Below the pieces are notes generated by a model. The model saw only the letters and a program-made list of their open reading frames with translations. It was not told the DNA's origin and searched no databases. Shown piece by piece: positions 17,884-26,130 of a DNA stretch of 64,000 bases (its first letter is position 1; each line of letters opens with the position of its first letter). Source of the stretch: Trabulsiella odontotermitis (GTDB taxonomy: Bacteria > Pseudomonadota > Gammaproteobacteria > Enterobacterales > Enterobacteriaceae); the NCBI RefSeq assembly GCF_030053895.1, contig NZ_CP125781.1, forward strand, positions 3,038,001 to 3,102,000, read 5' to 3'. Both the position numbers and the translations under genes were made by a program.

Positions 17884-17909
17884 TCGTTATATACAAGCTA
17901 ATATAACGA
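17884..17909. promoter_or_regulatory. ModE operator upstream of modA
   Basis: TCGTTATAT - 8 bp - ATATAACGA is a perfect 9-bp inverted repeat in the style of the E. coli modABC operator. Molybdate-loaded ModE, whose gene lies about 0.4 kb away, should bind here and repress modABC. Its closeness to the modA start means it also covers the transcription start region. Confidence 0.9.
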
Positions 17910-17998
17910 CAACAGTGGGGTTTTCAAAGCGCTTACTGGTACCACAATGTGGGTAATGTGATGATTATCGGTTAAAAAGGCGGGAACCTAAAAGACAA

Positions 17999-18024
17999 AC
18001 ACCCGGCAAAACCGGGCGCTTTTC
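17999..18024 (-). terminator. Terminator downstream of acrZ
   Basis: Hairpin GCCCGGTTTTGCCGGGT followed by a T-rich stretch on the minus strand. It separates acrZ from the modA regulatory region. Confidence 0.7.
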
Positions 18025-18034
18025 TCGAAATAAT

Positions 18035-18193
18035 TTATTGATTCTGGTGATTCTGATGGGGGCGGTCTCTGTGACCGATACTGGAAAGGACATTAAACAC
18101 TTCACCCAGACCATAGATTAACCCCAGGATGACGGCCATCACCACGGGAACCATGATTACGGCAAAGACCAGACTTTTCAACAACTCTAACAT
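18035..18193 (-). CDS. acrZ: AcrAB-TolC efflux pump accessory small protein AcrZ
   Basis: A 52-residue inner-membrane small protein that binds AcrB and shifts the drug specificity of the AcrAB-TolC pump. The first 34 residues (MLELLKSLVFAVIMVPVVMA... then GLIYGLGEVFN) are nearly the E. coli sequence, with one transmembrane helix. The soluble tail differs: it ends HQNHQNQ and is three residues longer than the 49-residue E. coli protein. The position between modA and modE is the usual enteric one. Confidence 0.93.
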   Translation of the reverse strand: MLELLKSLVFAVIMVPVVMAVILGLIYGLGEVFNVLSSIGHRDRPHQNHQNQ

Positions 18194-18321
18194 GGTCGAC
18201 TCCTGATATTGTGATTCTCTTATTGTAACCTGATAATCAGGAAAAACACGCCCCTTTTGTGCGATGCCTTTAACCGCACATTCAGATGCGCCACACTCGC
18301 TTTTTTGATCAGGACTTTGTT

Positions 18322-19110
18322 ATGCAAGCCGAAATTCTTCTTACCCTCAAGCTTCAACAACGCCTGTTTGCCGACCCGCGCCGCATCGCGTTGCTTAAGC
18401 AAATCGACCTGACCGGCTCTATCAGCCAGGGGGCGAAGAACGCCGGCATCAGCTATAAGAGCGCCTGGGACGCAATCAACGAAATGAACCAGCTCAGCGA
18501 ACAGACGCTGGTTGATCGCGCGACCGGGGGTAAAGGTGGTGGCGGCGCGGTGCTGACCCGCTACGGTCAGCGGCTGATTCAGCTTTATGATCTGCTCGCG
18601 CAAATCCAGCAGAAAGCGTTTGATGTACTGAGTGATGACGACGCGCTGCCGCTCAATAGCCTGCTGGCGGCCATCTCCCGTTTTTCGCTGCAAACCAGCG
18701 CCCGCAACCAGTGGTTCGGCACCGTCACCGCACGCGATCACCACCAGGTTCAACAGCATGTTGACGTATTGTTAGCCGATGGCGAAACCCGCCTGAAAGT
18801 GGCGATCACCGCGCAGAGCGGCGAACGGCTGGGACTCGACGAAGGCAAAGAAGTGCTGGTACTGCTGAAAGCGCCATGGGTGGGCATCACCCAGGATAAA
18901 CGCGTTGCCGCCGATGCAGATAACCAGTTGGCCGGGCGAATCAGCCATATTGAATGCGGTGAAGAACAGTGCGAAGTGCTGATGACGCTGCCGGACGGGC
19001 AGACGCTGTGCGCCACGGTACCGCGCGATGACGCGCAGAGCCTGGCAGAAGGTGCTGAGGTGACAGCATTTTTTAATGCAGATCGCGTGATCATCGCCAC
19101 GTTGTGCTGA
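18322..19110 (+). CDS. modE: Molybdate-responsive transcriptional regulator ModE
   Basis: ModE senses molybdate and represses modABC while activating molybdoenzyme genes. The 262-residue length equals E. coli. The N-terminal LysR-like winged helix (GSISQGAKNAGISYKSAW) is followed by a flexible TGGKGGGGAVLTRYG linker and two C-terminal MOP domains (ARNQWFGTV and ADNQLAGRI). The start giving MQAEILL is chosen over an in-frame one 36 nt upstream. It is divergent from acrZ/modABC and followed by modF. Confidence 0.97.
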   Translation: MQAEILLTLKLQQRLFADPRRIALLKQIDLTGSISQGAKNAGISYKSAWDAINEMNQLSEQTLVDRATGGKGGGGAVLTRYGQRLIQLYDLLAQIQQKAFDVLSDDDALPLNSLLAAISRFSLQTSARNQWFGTVTARDHHQVQQHVDVLLADGETRLKVAITAQSGERLGLDEGKEVLVLLKAPWVGITQDKRVAADADNQLAGRISHIECGEEQCEVLMTLPDGQTLCATVPRDDAQSLAEGAEVTAFFNADRVIIATLC

Positions 19111-19186
19111 TGCGCTCGCCTGTCATTGACATTATTTGCAGGAAAACGTATCCCTGTGCATAGTGATGCGAAAAACGGGATATATC

Positions 19187-20656
19187 ATGTCATTGTTGCA
19201 AATTATGCAAGGCACATTTCGTCTTAGCGATACAAAAACGCTCAAAATAGAGGCCCTGACGCTCCGCGCCGGTGAAAGCTGGGCGTTCGTGGGTAGTAAC
19301 GGTAGCGGTAAATCTGCACTGGCCCGCGCGTTGGCGGGTGAGCTTCCACTGCTCTCCGGCACGCGCCAGTCTGATTTTGCGCGAGTGACACGCCTGTCAT
19401 TCGAGCAACTACAAAAGCTGGTCAGCGACGAGTGGCAGCGCAATAATACCGATCTGCTGAGCCCCGGCGAAGATGACACCGGTCGCACCACTGCCGAAAT
19501 TATCCAGGATGAGATCCACGATCCGCAGCGCTGCGCCGTGCTTGCAGAACGCTTTGGCATTACCGCCCTGCTCAACCGCCGCTTTAAATACCTCTCCACC
19601 GGGGAAACCCGCAAAACCCTGCTTTGCCAGGCGCTGATGGCAGAGCCGGACTTGCTGATCCTCGACGAGCCGTTTGACGGACTGGATGTGGCATCACGCC
19701 AGCAACTTGCAGAACTGCTGGCGACGCTCAACGGCGAAGGCTACACCATTGTGCTGGTACTGAACCGCTTTGATGAAATTCCTGCGTTTGTACGTTTTGC
19801 CGGGGTGCTGGCGGACTGCACACTCAGCGACGTGGGCGAGAAAAAAGCACTGCTCGAACAGGCGCTGATTGCCCAACTGGCGCACAGCGAAAAACTCGAC
19901 GGCATTACTCTGCCGGAACCGGATGCGCCTTCCGCCCGGTTATCACTTCCGGACGACGCCCCGCGCATTGTGCTCAATGACGGCACGGTGTCTTACAATG
20001 ACAGGCCAATCATCAGCCACCTGAGCTGGACGGTTAATCCGGGTGAGCACTGGCAGATTGTCGGCCCGAACGGCGCCGGAAAATCGACACTGCTGAGCCT
20101 TGTTACCGGCGATCACCCGCAGGGTTACAGTAACGACTTAACGCTGTTTGGCCGCCGTCGCGGCAGCGGCGAAACCATCTGGGATATCAAAAAACATATT
20201 GGCTACGTCAGCAGCAGTCTGCATCTCGATTACCGCGTCAGCACCACGGTGCGCAATGTGATCCTGTCGGGCTATTTTGATTCCATCGGCATCTACCAGG
20301 CCGTGTCGGATAAGCAGCAAAAACTGGTGCAGGCATGGCTCAGCATCCTTGGGATCGACAGCCGTACCGCTGACGCGCCGTTTCATAGCCTGTCGTGGGG
20401 GCAGCAGCGACTGGCGCTGATCGTGCGGGCGCTGGTGAAGCACCCCACGCTGCTCATTCTTGATGAACCGTTACAGGGGCTGGATCCGCTGAATCGCCAG
20501 TTGATCCGCCGTTTCATTGACGTGCTGATTGGCGAGGGTAAAACGCAGTTGCTGTTCGTTTCCCACCATGCCGAAGATGCTCCGGACTGTATTACCCATC
20601 GGCTGGAATTTGTGCCTGATGGCGACGGCTACCGTTACGCCATCGGCAGACGTTAA
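19187..20656 (+). CDS. modF: Molybdenum-associated double ABC ATPase ModF
   Basis: ModF is a soluble protein with two ABC ATPase domains and no transmembrane part. In E. coli it is co-transcribed with modE and its role is unclear. The 489-residue product has Walker A GSNGSGKS in domain 1 and GPNGAGKS in domain 2, with Walker B LLILDEPFDG and LLILDEPLQG. The signatures are degenerate (YLSTGE, SLSWGQ). The start giving MSLLQIMQGTF aligns with E. coli; an upstream in-frame start adds 17 non-homologous residues. It ends at an intrinsic terminator. Confidence 0.95.
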   Translation: MSLLQIMQGTFRLSDTKTLKIEALTLRAGESWAFVGSNGSGKSALARALAGELPLLSGTRQSDFARVTRLSFEQLQKLVSDEWQRNNTDLLSPGEDDTGRTTAEIIQDEIHDPQRCAVLAERFGITALLNRRFKYLSTGETRKTLLCQALMAEPDLLILDEPFDGLDVASRQQLAELLATLNGEGYTIVLVLNRFDEIPAFVRFAGVLADCTLSDVGEKKALLEQALIAQLAHSEKLDGITLPEPDAPSARLSLPDDAPRIVLNDGTVSYNDRPIISHLSWTVNPGEHWQIVGPNGAGKSTLLSLVTGDHPQGYSNDLTLFGRRRGSGETIWDIKKHIGYVSSSLHLDYRVSTTVRNVILSGYFDSIGIYQAVSDKQQKLVQAWLSILGIDSRTADAPFHSLSWGQQRLALIVRALVKHPTLLILDEPLQGLDPLNRQLIRRFIDVLIGEGKTQLLFVSHHAEDAPDCITHRLEFVPDGDGYRYAIGRR

Positions 20657-20667
20657 CCCCCTTCCTC

Positions 20668-20695
20668 AACGGAGGTATTTGCCTCCGTTTTTCAG
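20668..20695 (+). terminator. Terminator after modEF
   Basis: Stem AACGGAGG/CCTCCGTT followed by T's ends the modEF transcript before the gal regulatory region. Confidence 0.88.
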
Positions 20696-20770
20696 ACAAA
20701 CGGCATCGTCTCTTCTCATCGCCCTTGTTTTATAATGGAAAAAAACAGCGACCCTCACAATATGTCAGGC

Positions 20771-20786
20771 GTGTAAACGATTCCAC
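20771..20786. promoter_or_regulatory. gal external operator OE (GalR/GalS)
   Basis: GTGTAAACGATTCCAC is the E. coli galOE sequence. It lies directly upstream of the CRP site, as in E. coli. Together with OI inside galE it supports DNA-loop repression by GalR. Confidence 0.93.
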
Positions 20787-20832
20787 TAGTTTATCCCATG
20801 TCACACTTTTGACTTCTCTGTTATGCTATGTT
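20787..20832 (+). promoter_or_regulatory. gal CRP site and overlapping promoters P1/P2
   Basis: The CRP half-site TGTCACA lies in the 22-bp site 20787-20808. Downstream are the two overlapping -10 elements, P2 TATGCT (20822-20827) and P1 TATGTT (20827-20832), 5 bp apart as in E. coli. cAMP-CRP should switch initiation from P2 to P1. Confidence 0.9.
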
Positions 20833-20864
20833 TATTACATACCATAAGCCTAATGGAGCGAATC

Positions 20865-21881
20865 ATGAGAGTACTGGTCACAGGTGGTAGCGGTTACATA
20901 GGAAGTCATACCTGCGTGCAATTGCTGCTGCAGGGTCACGACGTCATCATTCTTGATAACCTCTGTAACAGTAAGCGCAGCGTGTTACCGGTGATTGAAC
21001 GTCTGGGTGGTAAGCAGGCCACTTTCGTGGAAGGCGATATTCGCAACGAAGCGCTGATGACGGAAGTTCTGCACGATCACGCCATTGATACGGTGATCCA
21101 TTTCGCCGGTCTGAAAGCCGTAGGCGAATCCGTTACTAAACCGCTCGAGTACTATGATAACAACGTTAACGGTACGCTTCGTCTGATTTCCGCAATGCGC
21201 GCCGCGAACATCAAAAACTTCATTTTTAGTTCTTCCGCCACCGTCTACGGCGATCAGCCGAAAATTCCTTACGTTGAAAGCTTCCCGACCGGGACGCCGC
21301 AAAGCCCGTACGGCAAAAGCAAGCTGATGGTGGAACAGATCCTCACCGACCTGCAAAAAGCGCAGCCGGAGTGGAGCATCGCACTGCTGCGTTACTTCAA
21401 CCCGGTTGGCGCACATCCGTCAGGCGATATGGGCGAAGATCCTCAGGGCATTCCGAATAACCTGATGCCCTATATTGCGCAGGTGGCGGTAGGTCGCCGC
21501 GAATCGCTGTCGGTGTTCGGCAATGACTACCCGACGGCAGACGGCACGGGTGTGCGTGATTACATCCATGTAATGGATCTCGCCGACGGTCACGTTGTCG
21601 CCATGGAAAAACTGGCCGGTAAACCAGGCGTGCATATTTATAACCTCGGTGCAGGCATCGGCAGCAGTGTGCTGGATGTGGTCAACGCCTTCAGCAAAGC
21701 TTGCGGCAAACCGGTGAATTATCATTTTGCCCCGCGTCGCGATGGCGACCTTCCCGCTTACTGGGCCGATGCCAGCAAAGCCGATAAAGAGCTGAACTGG
21801 CGCGTGACCCGCGATCTTGACCAGATGGCGCAGGACACCTGGCACTGGCAGTCCCGCCATCCTCAGGGCTATGCAGACTAA
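20865..21881 (+). CDS. galE: UDP-glucose 4-epimerase
   Basis: GalE interconverts UDP-galactose and UDP-glucose in the Leloir pathway. The 338-residue short-chain dehydrogenase-fold enzyme has the NAD motif GGSGYIGSH at 7-15, the catalytic Ser124 and Tyr149-x3-Lys153 (YGKSK). The start giving MRVLVTGG matches E. coli and has TGGAGCG upstream. The internal galOI operator lies within its first codons. It is first in galETKM. Confidence 0.98.
   Translation: MRVLVTGGSGYIGSHTCVQLLLQGHDVIILDNLCNSKRSVLPVIERLGGKQATFVEGDIRNEALMTEVLHDHAIDTVIHFAGLKAVGESVTKPLEYYDNNVNGTLRLISAMRAANIKNFIFSSSATVYGDQPKIPYVESFPTGTPQSPYGKSKLMVEQILTDLQKAQPEWSIALLRYFNPVGAHPSGDMGEDPQGIPNNLMPYIAQVAVGRRESLSVFGNDYPTADGTGVRDYIHVMDLADGHVVAMEKLAGKPGVHIYNLGAGIGSSVLDVVNAFSKACGKPVNYHFAPRRDGDLPAYWADASKADKELNWRVTRDLDQMAQDTWHWQSRHPQGYAD
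20884..20899. promoter_or_regulatory. gal internal operator OI within galE
   Basis: GTGGTAGCGGTTACAT matches the E. coli galOI sequence and sits at galE codons 7-12, about 113 bp from OE, the spacing used for the GalR-HU loop. Confidence 0.93.
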
Positions 21882-21894
21882 GGAACCACATGTA

Positions 21895-22941
21895 ATGGAG
21901 CGCTTTAATCCCGTCGACCATCCGCATCGTCGTTATAACCCGCTGACCGGGCAATGGATCTTAGTTTCTCCGCATCGCGCGAAGCGCCCCTGGCAAGGGG
22001 CGCAGGAAACACCGGCTAAGCAGACGCTACCGGCTCACGATCCTGACTGTTTTCTTTGCCCGGGCAACACCCGCGTGACCGGGGATAAAAACCCGGACTA
22101 CCCCGGCACTTATGTCTTTACCAACGATTTCGCCGCGCTGATGGCCGACACGCCCGACGCCCCGGAAAGCGACGACCCGCTGATGCGCTGCCAGAGCGCG
22201 CGCGGCACCAGCCGGGTGATCTGCTTCTCGCCGGATCACAGCAAAACGCTGCCGGAGCTGAGCGTCAGCGCGCTGGAAGAGGTGGTCAAAACCTGGCAAC
22301 AGCAAACCGCCGAGCTGGGTGAAATTTATCCGTGGGTGCAGGTGTTTGAAAATAAAGGCGCGGCGATGGGCTGCTCCAACCCGCATCCGCATGGTCAGGT
22401 GTGGGCAAACAGTTTTCTGCCGAATGAAGCCGAACGCGAAGACCGCCTGCAGCGTGACTATTTCCAGCAGTACGGTTCACCGATGCTGCTGGATTATGTT
22501 CAGCGTGAACAGGCGGACGGCAGCCGCACGGTAGTGGAAACCGAACACTGGCTGGCGGTGGTGCCCTACTGGGCGGCGTGGCCGTTTGAAACGCTGCTGC
22601 TGCCGAAAGCGCATGTTCTGCGGATGCCTGACCTCAGCGACGCACAACGCAACGACCTTGCACTGGCGCTGAAAAAGCTGACCAGCCGCTACGACAACCT
22701 GTTCCAGTGCTCATTCCCTTACTCGATGGGCTGGCACGGCGCGCCGTTTACCCAGGACGAACATTCACACTGGCAGTTGCATGCCCATTTCTATCCGCCT
22801 TTATTGCGTTCAGCCACGGTTCGCAAGTTTATGGTCGGTTATGAAATGCTGGCGGAAACCCAGCGTGATCTTACGGCAGAACAGGCGGCTGAACGTCTGC
22901 GTGCCGTCAGCGATATTCATTTTCGCGAATCCGGAGAATAA
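21895..22941 (+). CDS. galT: Galactose-1-phosphate uridylyltransferase
   Basis: GalT moves UMP from UDP-glucose to galactose-1-phosphate. The 348-residue product has the active-site triad HPH in NPHPHGQVW, with the uridylylated nucleophile His166. Zn ligands Cys52 and Cys55 are visible in DPDCFLCPG. The ATG giving MERFNPVDHPHRR is chosen; E. coli starts at the same point. It follows galE by 13 bp. Confidence 0.98.
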   Translation: MERFNPVDHPHRRYNPLTGQWILVSPHRAKRPWQGAQETPAKQTLPAHDPDCFLCPGNTRVTGDKNPDYPGTYVFTNDFAALMADTPDAPESDDPLMRCQSARGTSRVICFSPDHSKTLPELSVSALEEVVKTWQQQTAELGEIYPWVQVFENKGAAMGCSNPHPHGQVWANSFLPNEAEREDRLQRDYFQQYGSPMLLDYVQREQADGSRTVVETEHWLAVVPYWAAWPFETLLLPKAHVLRMPDLSDAQRNDLALALKKLTSRYDNLFQCSFPYSMGWHGAPFTQDEHSHWQLHAHFYPPLLRSATVRKFMVGYEMLAETQRDLTAEQAAERLRAVSDIHFRESGE

Positions 22942-22943
22942 CA

Positions 22944-24095
22944 ATGAGTCTGAAAGATAAAACCCAATCCCTGTTTGCTGAAAAATTTGGCTACTCTGCC
23001 ACCCACGTTATCCAGGCGCCGGGCCGCGTTAATTTGATCGGTGAACACACCGACTATAATGATGGTTTTGTGCTGCCATGCGCCATTGATTACCAGACGG
23101 TGATCAGTTGCGCGGCGCGTAACGACCGTACGGTGCGCGTCATCGCCGCCGATTATGACAACCAAATCGACGAGTTCTCGCTGGACGCGCCGATTGTGGC
23201 CCACGACAGCCAGCAGTGGTCGAACTACGTGCGCGGAGTGGTGAAACACCTGCAAAAACGCGACCGCAACTTTGGCGGCGTGGATATGGTGATTAGCGGT
23301 AACGTGCCACAGGGCGCGGGCTTAAGTTCATCCGCCTCACTGGAAGTGGCGGTCGGTACCGTTCTCCAGCAGTTGTACCATCTGCCACTCGATGGCACAC
23401 AAATCGCGCTAAACGGTCAGGAAGCGGAAAACCAGTTTGTCGGCTGCAACTGCGGCATTATGGATCAACTGATTTCCGCGCTCGGCAAGAAAGATCATGC
23501 CCTGCTGATCGACTGCCGTACGCTGGGCAGTAAAGCGGTGTCGATGCCAAAAGGCGTCGCAGTCATCATCATCAACAGTAATTTTAAACGTACGCTGGTC
23601 GGCAGCGAATACAACACACGCCGCCAGCAGTGTGAAACCGGGGCGCGTTTCTTCCAGCAGCCGGCACTGCGCGATGTCACGCTGGCACAGTTCAACGCCG
23701 TGGCGAATGAGCTGGATCCGCTGGTGGCGAAACGCGTACGCCACGTGCTGACCGAAAACGCCCGTACGGTAGAAGCCGCTGATGCGCTGGAAAAAGGCGA
23801 TTTGCAGCGCATGGGTAAACTGATGGCCGAATCCCACGCCTCCATGCGTGACGATTTCGAAATCACTGTGCCGCAGATCGACACGCTGGTTGAGATTGTG
23901 AAAGCGGCTATCGGTGATAAAGGCGGTGTGCGCATGACTGGCGGCGGCTTCGGTGGCTGCGTCGTGGCGCTGGTGCCGGAAAATCTGGTGGAGACCGTGC
24001 AACAGGCAGTAGCCTCGCAATATGAAGCCAGAACCGGCATCAAAGAGACCTTCTACGTTTGCAAACCTTCACAAGGAGCAGGCCGTGCTGAATGA
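22944..24095 (+). CDS. galK: Galactokinase
   Basis: GalK phosphorylates alpha-D-galactose at C1. The 383-residue GHMP kinase has the galactokinase signature GRVNLIGEHTDYNDGFVLP near the N-terminus, the ATP loop PQGAGLSSSASLEVA, and C-terminal MTGGGFGGCVVALV. It starts 2 nt after the galT stop. In E. coli this start region is the target of the Spot 42 sRNA, and the gene context here is the same. Confidence 0.98.
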   Translation: MSLKDKTQSLFAEKFGYSATHVIQAPGRVNLIGEHTDYNDGFVLPCAIDYQTVISCAARNDRTVRVIAADYDNQIDEFSLDAPIVAHDSQQWSNYVRGVVKHLQKRDRNFGGVDMVISGNVPQGAGLSSSASLEVAVGTVLQQLYHLPLDGTQIALNGQEAENQFVGCNCGIMDQLISALGKKDHALLIDCRTLGSKAVSMPKGVAVIIINSNFKRTLVGSEYNTRRQQCETGARFFQQPALRDVTLAQFNAVANELDPLVAKRVRHVLTENARTVEAADALEKGDLQRMGKLMAESHASMRDDFEITVPQIDTLVEIVKAAIGDKGGVRMTGGGFGGCVVALVPENLVETVQQAVASQYEARTGIKETFYVCKPSQGAGRAE

Positions 24096-25125
24096 GACAC
24101 CTGTGCTGGCCCCGGACGGCCAGCCCTTTCGACTACTGACGTTGCGCAATCGCGCAGGGATGATTGTCACGCTGATGGACTGGGGCGCCACGCTGCTCTC
24201 TGCCCGTATTCCTCTTTCTGACGGCAGCGTGCGTGAAGCGCTGCTCGGCTGCGCCAGCCCGGAACAGTACCCGGAACAGGCGGCCTTTCTTGGCGCCTCG
24301 GTGGGACGCTACGCAAACCGTATCGCCGACAGCCGCTACACACTGAATGATGAAACCATCGAGCTGGTACCGAGTCAGGGTGTCAACCAGCTTCACGGCG
24401 GCCCGGACGGGTTTGACAAACGTCGCTGGCAGATCCTCAGCCAGAACGATGAAGAGGTGCTGCTTACGCTGGCCTCTGACGATGGTGATCAGGGCTATCC
24501 CGGCAACCTCACCGCCCTTGCGCGGTATCGCCTGACAGACGACTGCCGGATTTCCATTGAATATCGCGCCACGGTCGATAAAGCCTGCCCGGTCAACCTG
24601 ACCAACCACGTCTACTTTAACCTCGACGGGGTGCAGGGCGATGTGCGTCAGCATAAATTGCAGATCCTCGCCGATGACTACCTGCCGGTAGATGAGATGG
24701 GTATTCCGCGCGAGGGGTTGAAAAGTGTGGCGGACACCAGCTTTGATTTCCGAACGCCAAAACGCATTGCGCAGGATTTCCTCAGCGATGACGATCAGAA
24801 AAAAGTGAAAGGTTACGACCACGCGTTTCTGTTACAGGCCAAAGGTAATGTGCGCGAACCGGTAGCCCGCGTCTGGTCGCAGGATGAAAAATTGCAGCTG
24901 GCGGTATATACCACCGCGCCTGCCCTGCAGTTCTACTCCGGAAATTTTCTCGGCGGCACACCGTCGCGTGAAGCTGAGCCCTACAGTGACTGGCAGGGTC
25001 TGGCGCTGGAGAGCGAATTCCTGCCCGACAGCCCAAACCACCCGGAATGGCCGCAGCCCGACTGTATTCTGCTTCCCGGCGAGGAGTACATCAGCCTCAC
25101 GGAATATCAGTTCATCCCCCGCTAA
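24085..25125 (+). CDS. galM: Aldose 1-epimerase (galactose mutarotase)
   Basis: GalM interconverts beta- and alpha-galactose so that GalK has its substrate. The 346-residue length equals E. coli. The catalytic His lies in VNLTNHVYFNLDG, substrate contacts in NQLHGGPDGFDKRRW, and the catalytic Glu in LALESEFLPDSPNHPEW. The start is GTG, as in E. coli, with AAGGAG seven bases upstream. It overlaps the galK 3' end by 11 bp, indicating coupling. It ends at a strong terminator. Confidence 0.96.
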   Translation: MLNETPVLAPDGQPFRLLTLRNRAGMIVTLMDWGATLLSARIPLSDGSVREALLGCASPEQYPEQAAFLGASVGRYANRIADSRYTLNDETIELVPSQGVNQLHGGPDGFDKRRWQILSQNDEEVLLTLASDDGDQGYPGNLTALARYRLTDDCRISIEYRATVDKACPVNLTNHVYFNLDGVQGDVRQHKLQILADDYLPVDEMGIPREGLKSVADTSFDFRTPKRIAQDFLSDDDQKKVKGYDHAFLLQAKGNVREPVARVWSQDEKLQLAVYTTAPALQFYSGNFLGGTPSREAEPYSDWQGLALESEFLPDSPNHPEWPQPDCILLPGEEYISLTEYQFIPR

Positions 25126-25130
25126 TCCCG

Positions 25131-25155
25131 AACCCTCCTGATGGAGGGTTTTTTC
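25131..25155 (+). terminator. Terminator after galETKM
   Basis: Perfect stem AACCCTCC/GGAGGGTT with TGAT loop and a T-run directly follows galM. Confidence 0.92.
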
Positions 25156-25284
25156 ATTGCAAATTGCTGAAAATAACGCCATTCGCAGACAAAATCATAA
25201 CCCCGGATTCACAAGCATCTTACACTCAGGCGCTATTTTCGCTATGGTTATGGATAAGCGTTGCTGCGGGTGTCGCCCGGGCAA

Positions 25285-25303
25285 TATAATGAGAATTGTT
25301 ATC
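25285..25303. promoter_or_regulatory. Candidate Fur box upstream of gpmA
   Basis: TATAATGAGAATTGTTATC matches the 19-bp Fur consensus at 15 of 19 positions and lies about 30 bp upstream of gpmA. E. coli gpmA is known to be Fur-repressed, so this is probably conserved. Confidence 0.75.
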
Positions 25304-25332
25304 ATTCAAAATAAAAGCTTGAGGAGTAGGAT

Positions 25333-26085
25333 ATGGCTGTAACTAAGCTGGTTCTGGTGCGCCACGGCGAAAGCCAGTGGAACAACGAAAACCGCTTCAC
25401 CGGTTGGTATGACGTTGACCTGTCTGAGAAAGGCGTGAGCGAAGCCAAAGCGGCGGGTAAACTGCTGAAGGAAGAAGGCTTCAGCTTTGATTTTGCTTAT
25501 ACCTCAGTGCTGAAACGTGCCATCCACACCCTGTGGAACGTGCTGGATGAACTGGATCAGGCCTGGCTGCCGGTCGAAAAATCCTGGAAACTGAATGAGC
25601 GTCATTACGGTGCACTGCAGGGTCTGAACAAAGCGGAAACCGCTGAAAAGTACGGTGACGAGCAGGTGAAACAGTGGCGTCGTGGTTTTGCTGTGACTCC
25701 GCCTGAGCTGACTAAAGATGACGAGCGTTATCCGGGCCACGATCCGCGCTACGCGAAACTGACCGAGAAAGAGCTGCCGCTGACCGAAAGCCTGGCGCTG
25801 ACCATCGACCGCGTGGTGCCGTACTGGAACGACACCATTCTGCCGCGCCTGAAAAGCGGTGAGCGCGTGATTATTGCCGCTCACGGCAACTCCCTGCGTG
25901 CGCTGGTGAAATACCTCGACAAAATGGGCGAAGATGAAATCCTTGAGCTGAACATCCCGACCGGCGTACCGCTGGTGTACGAGTTCGACGAAAACTTTAA
26001 GCCGATCAAACACTACTATCTGGGTAACGCCGACGAAATCGCTGCGAAAGCGGCCGCGGTGGCGAACCAGGGTAAAGCGAAGTAA
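25333..26085 (+). CDS. gpmA: 2,3-bisphosphoglycerate-dependent phosphoglycerate mutase
   Basis: GpmA interconverts 3- and 2-phosphoglycerate in glycolysis and gluconeogenesis. The 250-residue length is usual. The phosphohistidine lies in LVRHGESQWN (His11), the catalytic Glu in KLNERHYGALQG, and the second His in AAHGNSLRALV. It is a single-gene unit with AGGAG upstream, a probable Fur box, and a terminator shared with aroG. Confidence 0.98.
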   Translation: MAVTKLVLVRHGESQWNNENRFTGWYDVDLSEKGVSEAKAAGKLLKEEGFSFDFAYTSVLKRAIHTLWNVLDELDQAWLPVEKSWKLNERHYGALQGLNKAETAEKYGDEQVKQWRRGFAVTPPELTKDDERYPGHDPRYAKLTEKELPLTESLALTIDRVVPYWNDTILPRLKSGERVIIAAHGNSLRALVKYLDKMGEDEILELNIPTGVPLVYEFDENFKPIKHYYLGNADEIAAKAAAVANQGKAK

Positions 26086-26087
26086 AT

Positions 26088-26117
26088 AAAAAAGGCCCGG
26101 TTACCGGGCCTTTTTAC
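26088..26117. terminator. Bidirectional terminator between gpmA and aroG
   Basis: A 10-bp perfect stem AAAGGCCCGG/CCGGGCCTTT with an A-run before and T-run after serves both convergent genes. Confidence 0.93.
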
Positions 26118-26130
26118 TGTCCATACGCGC

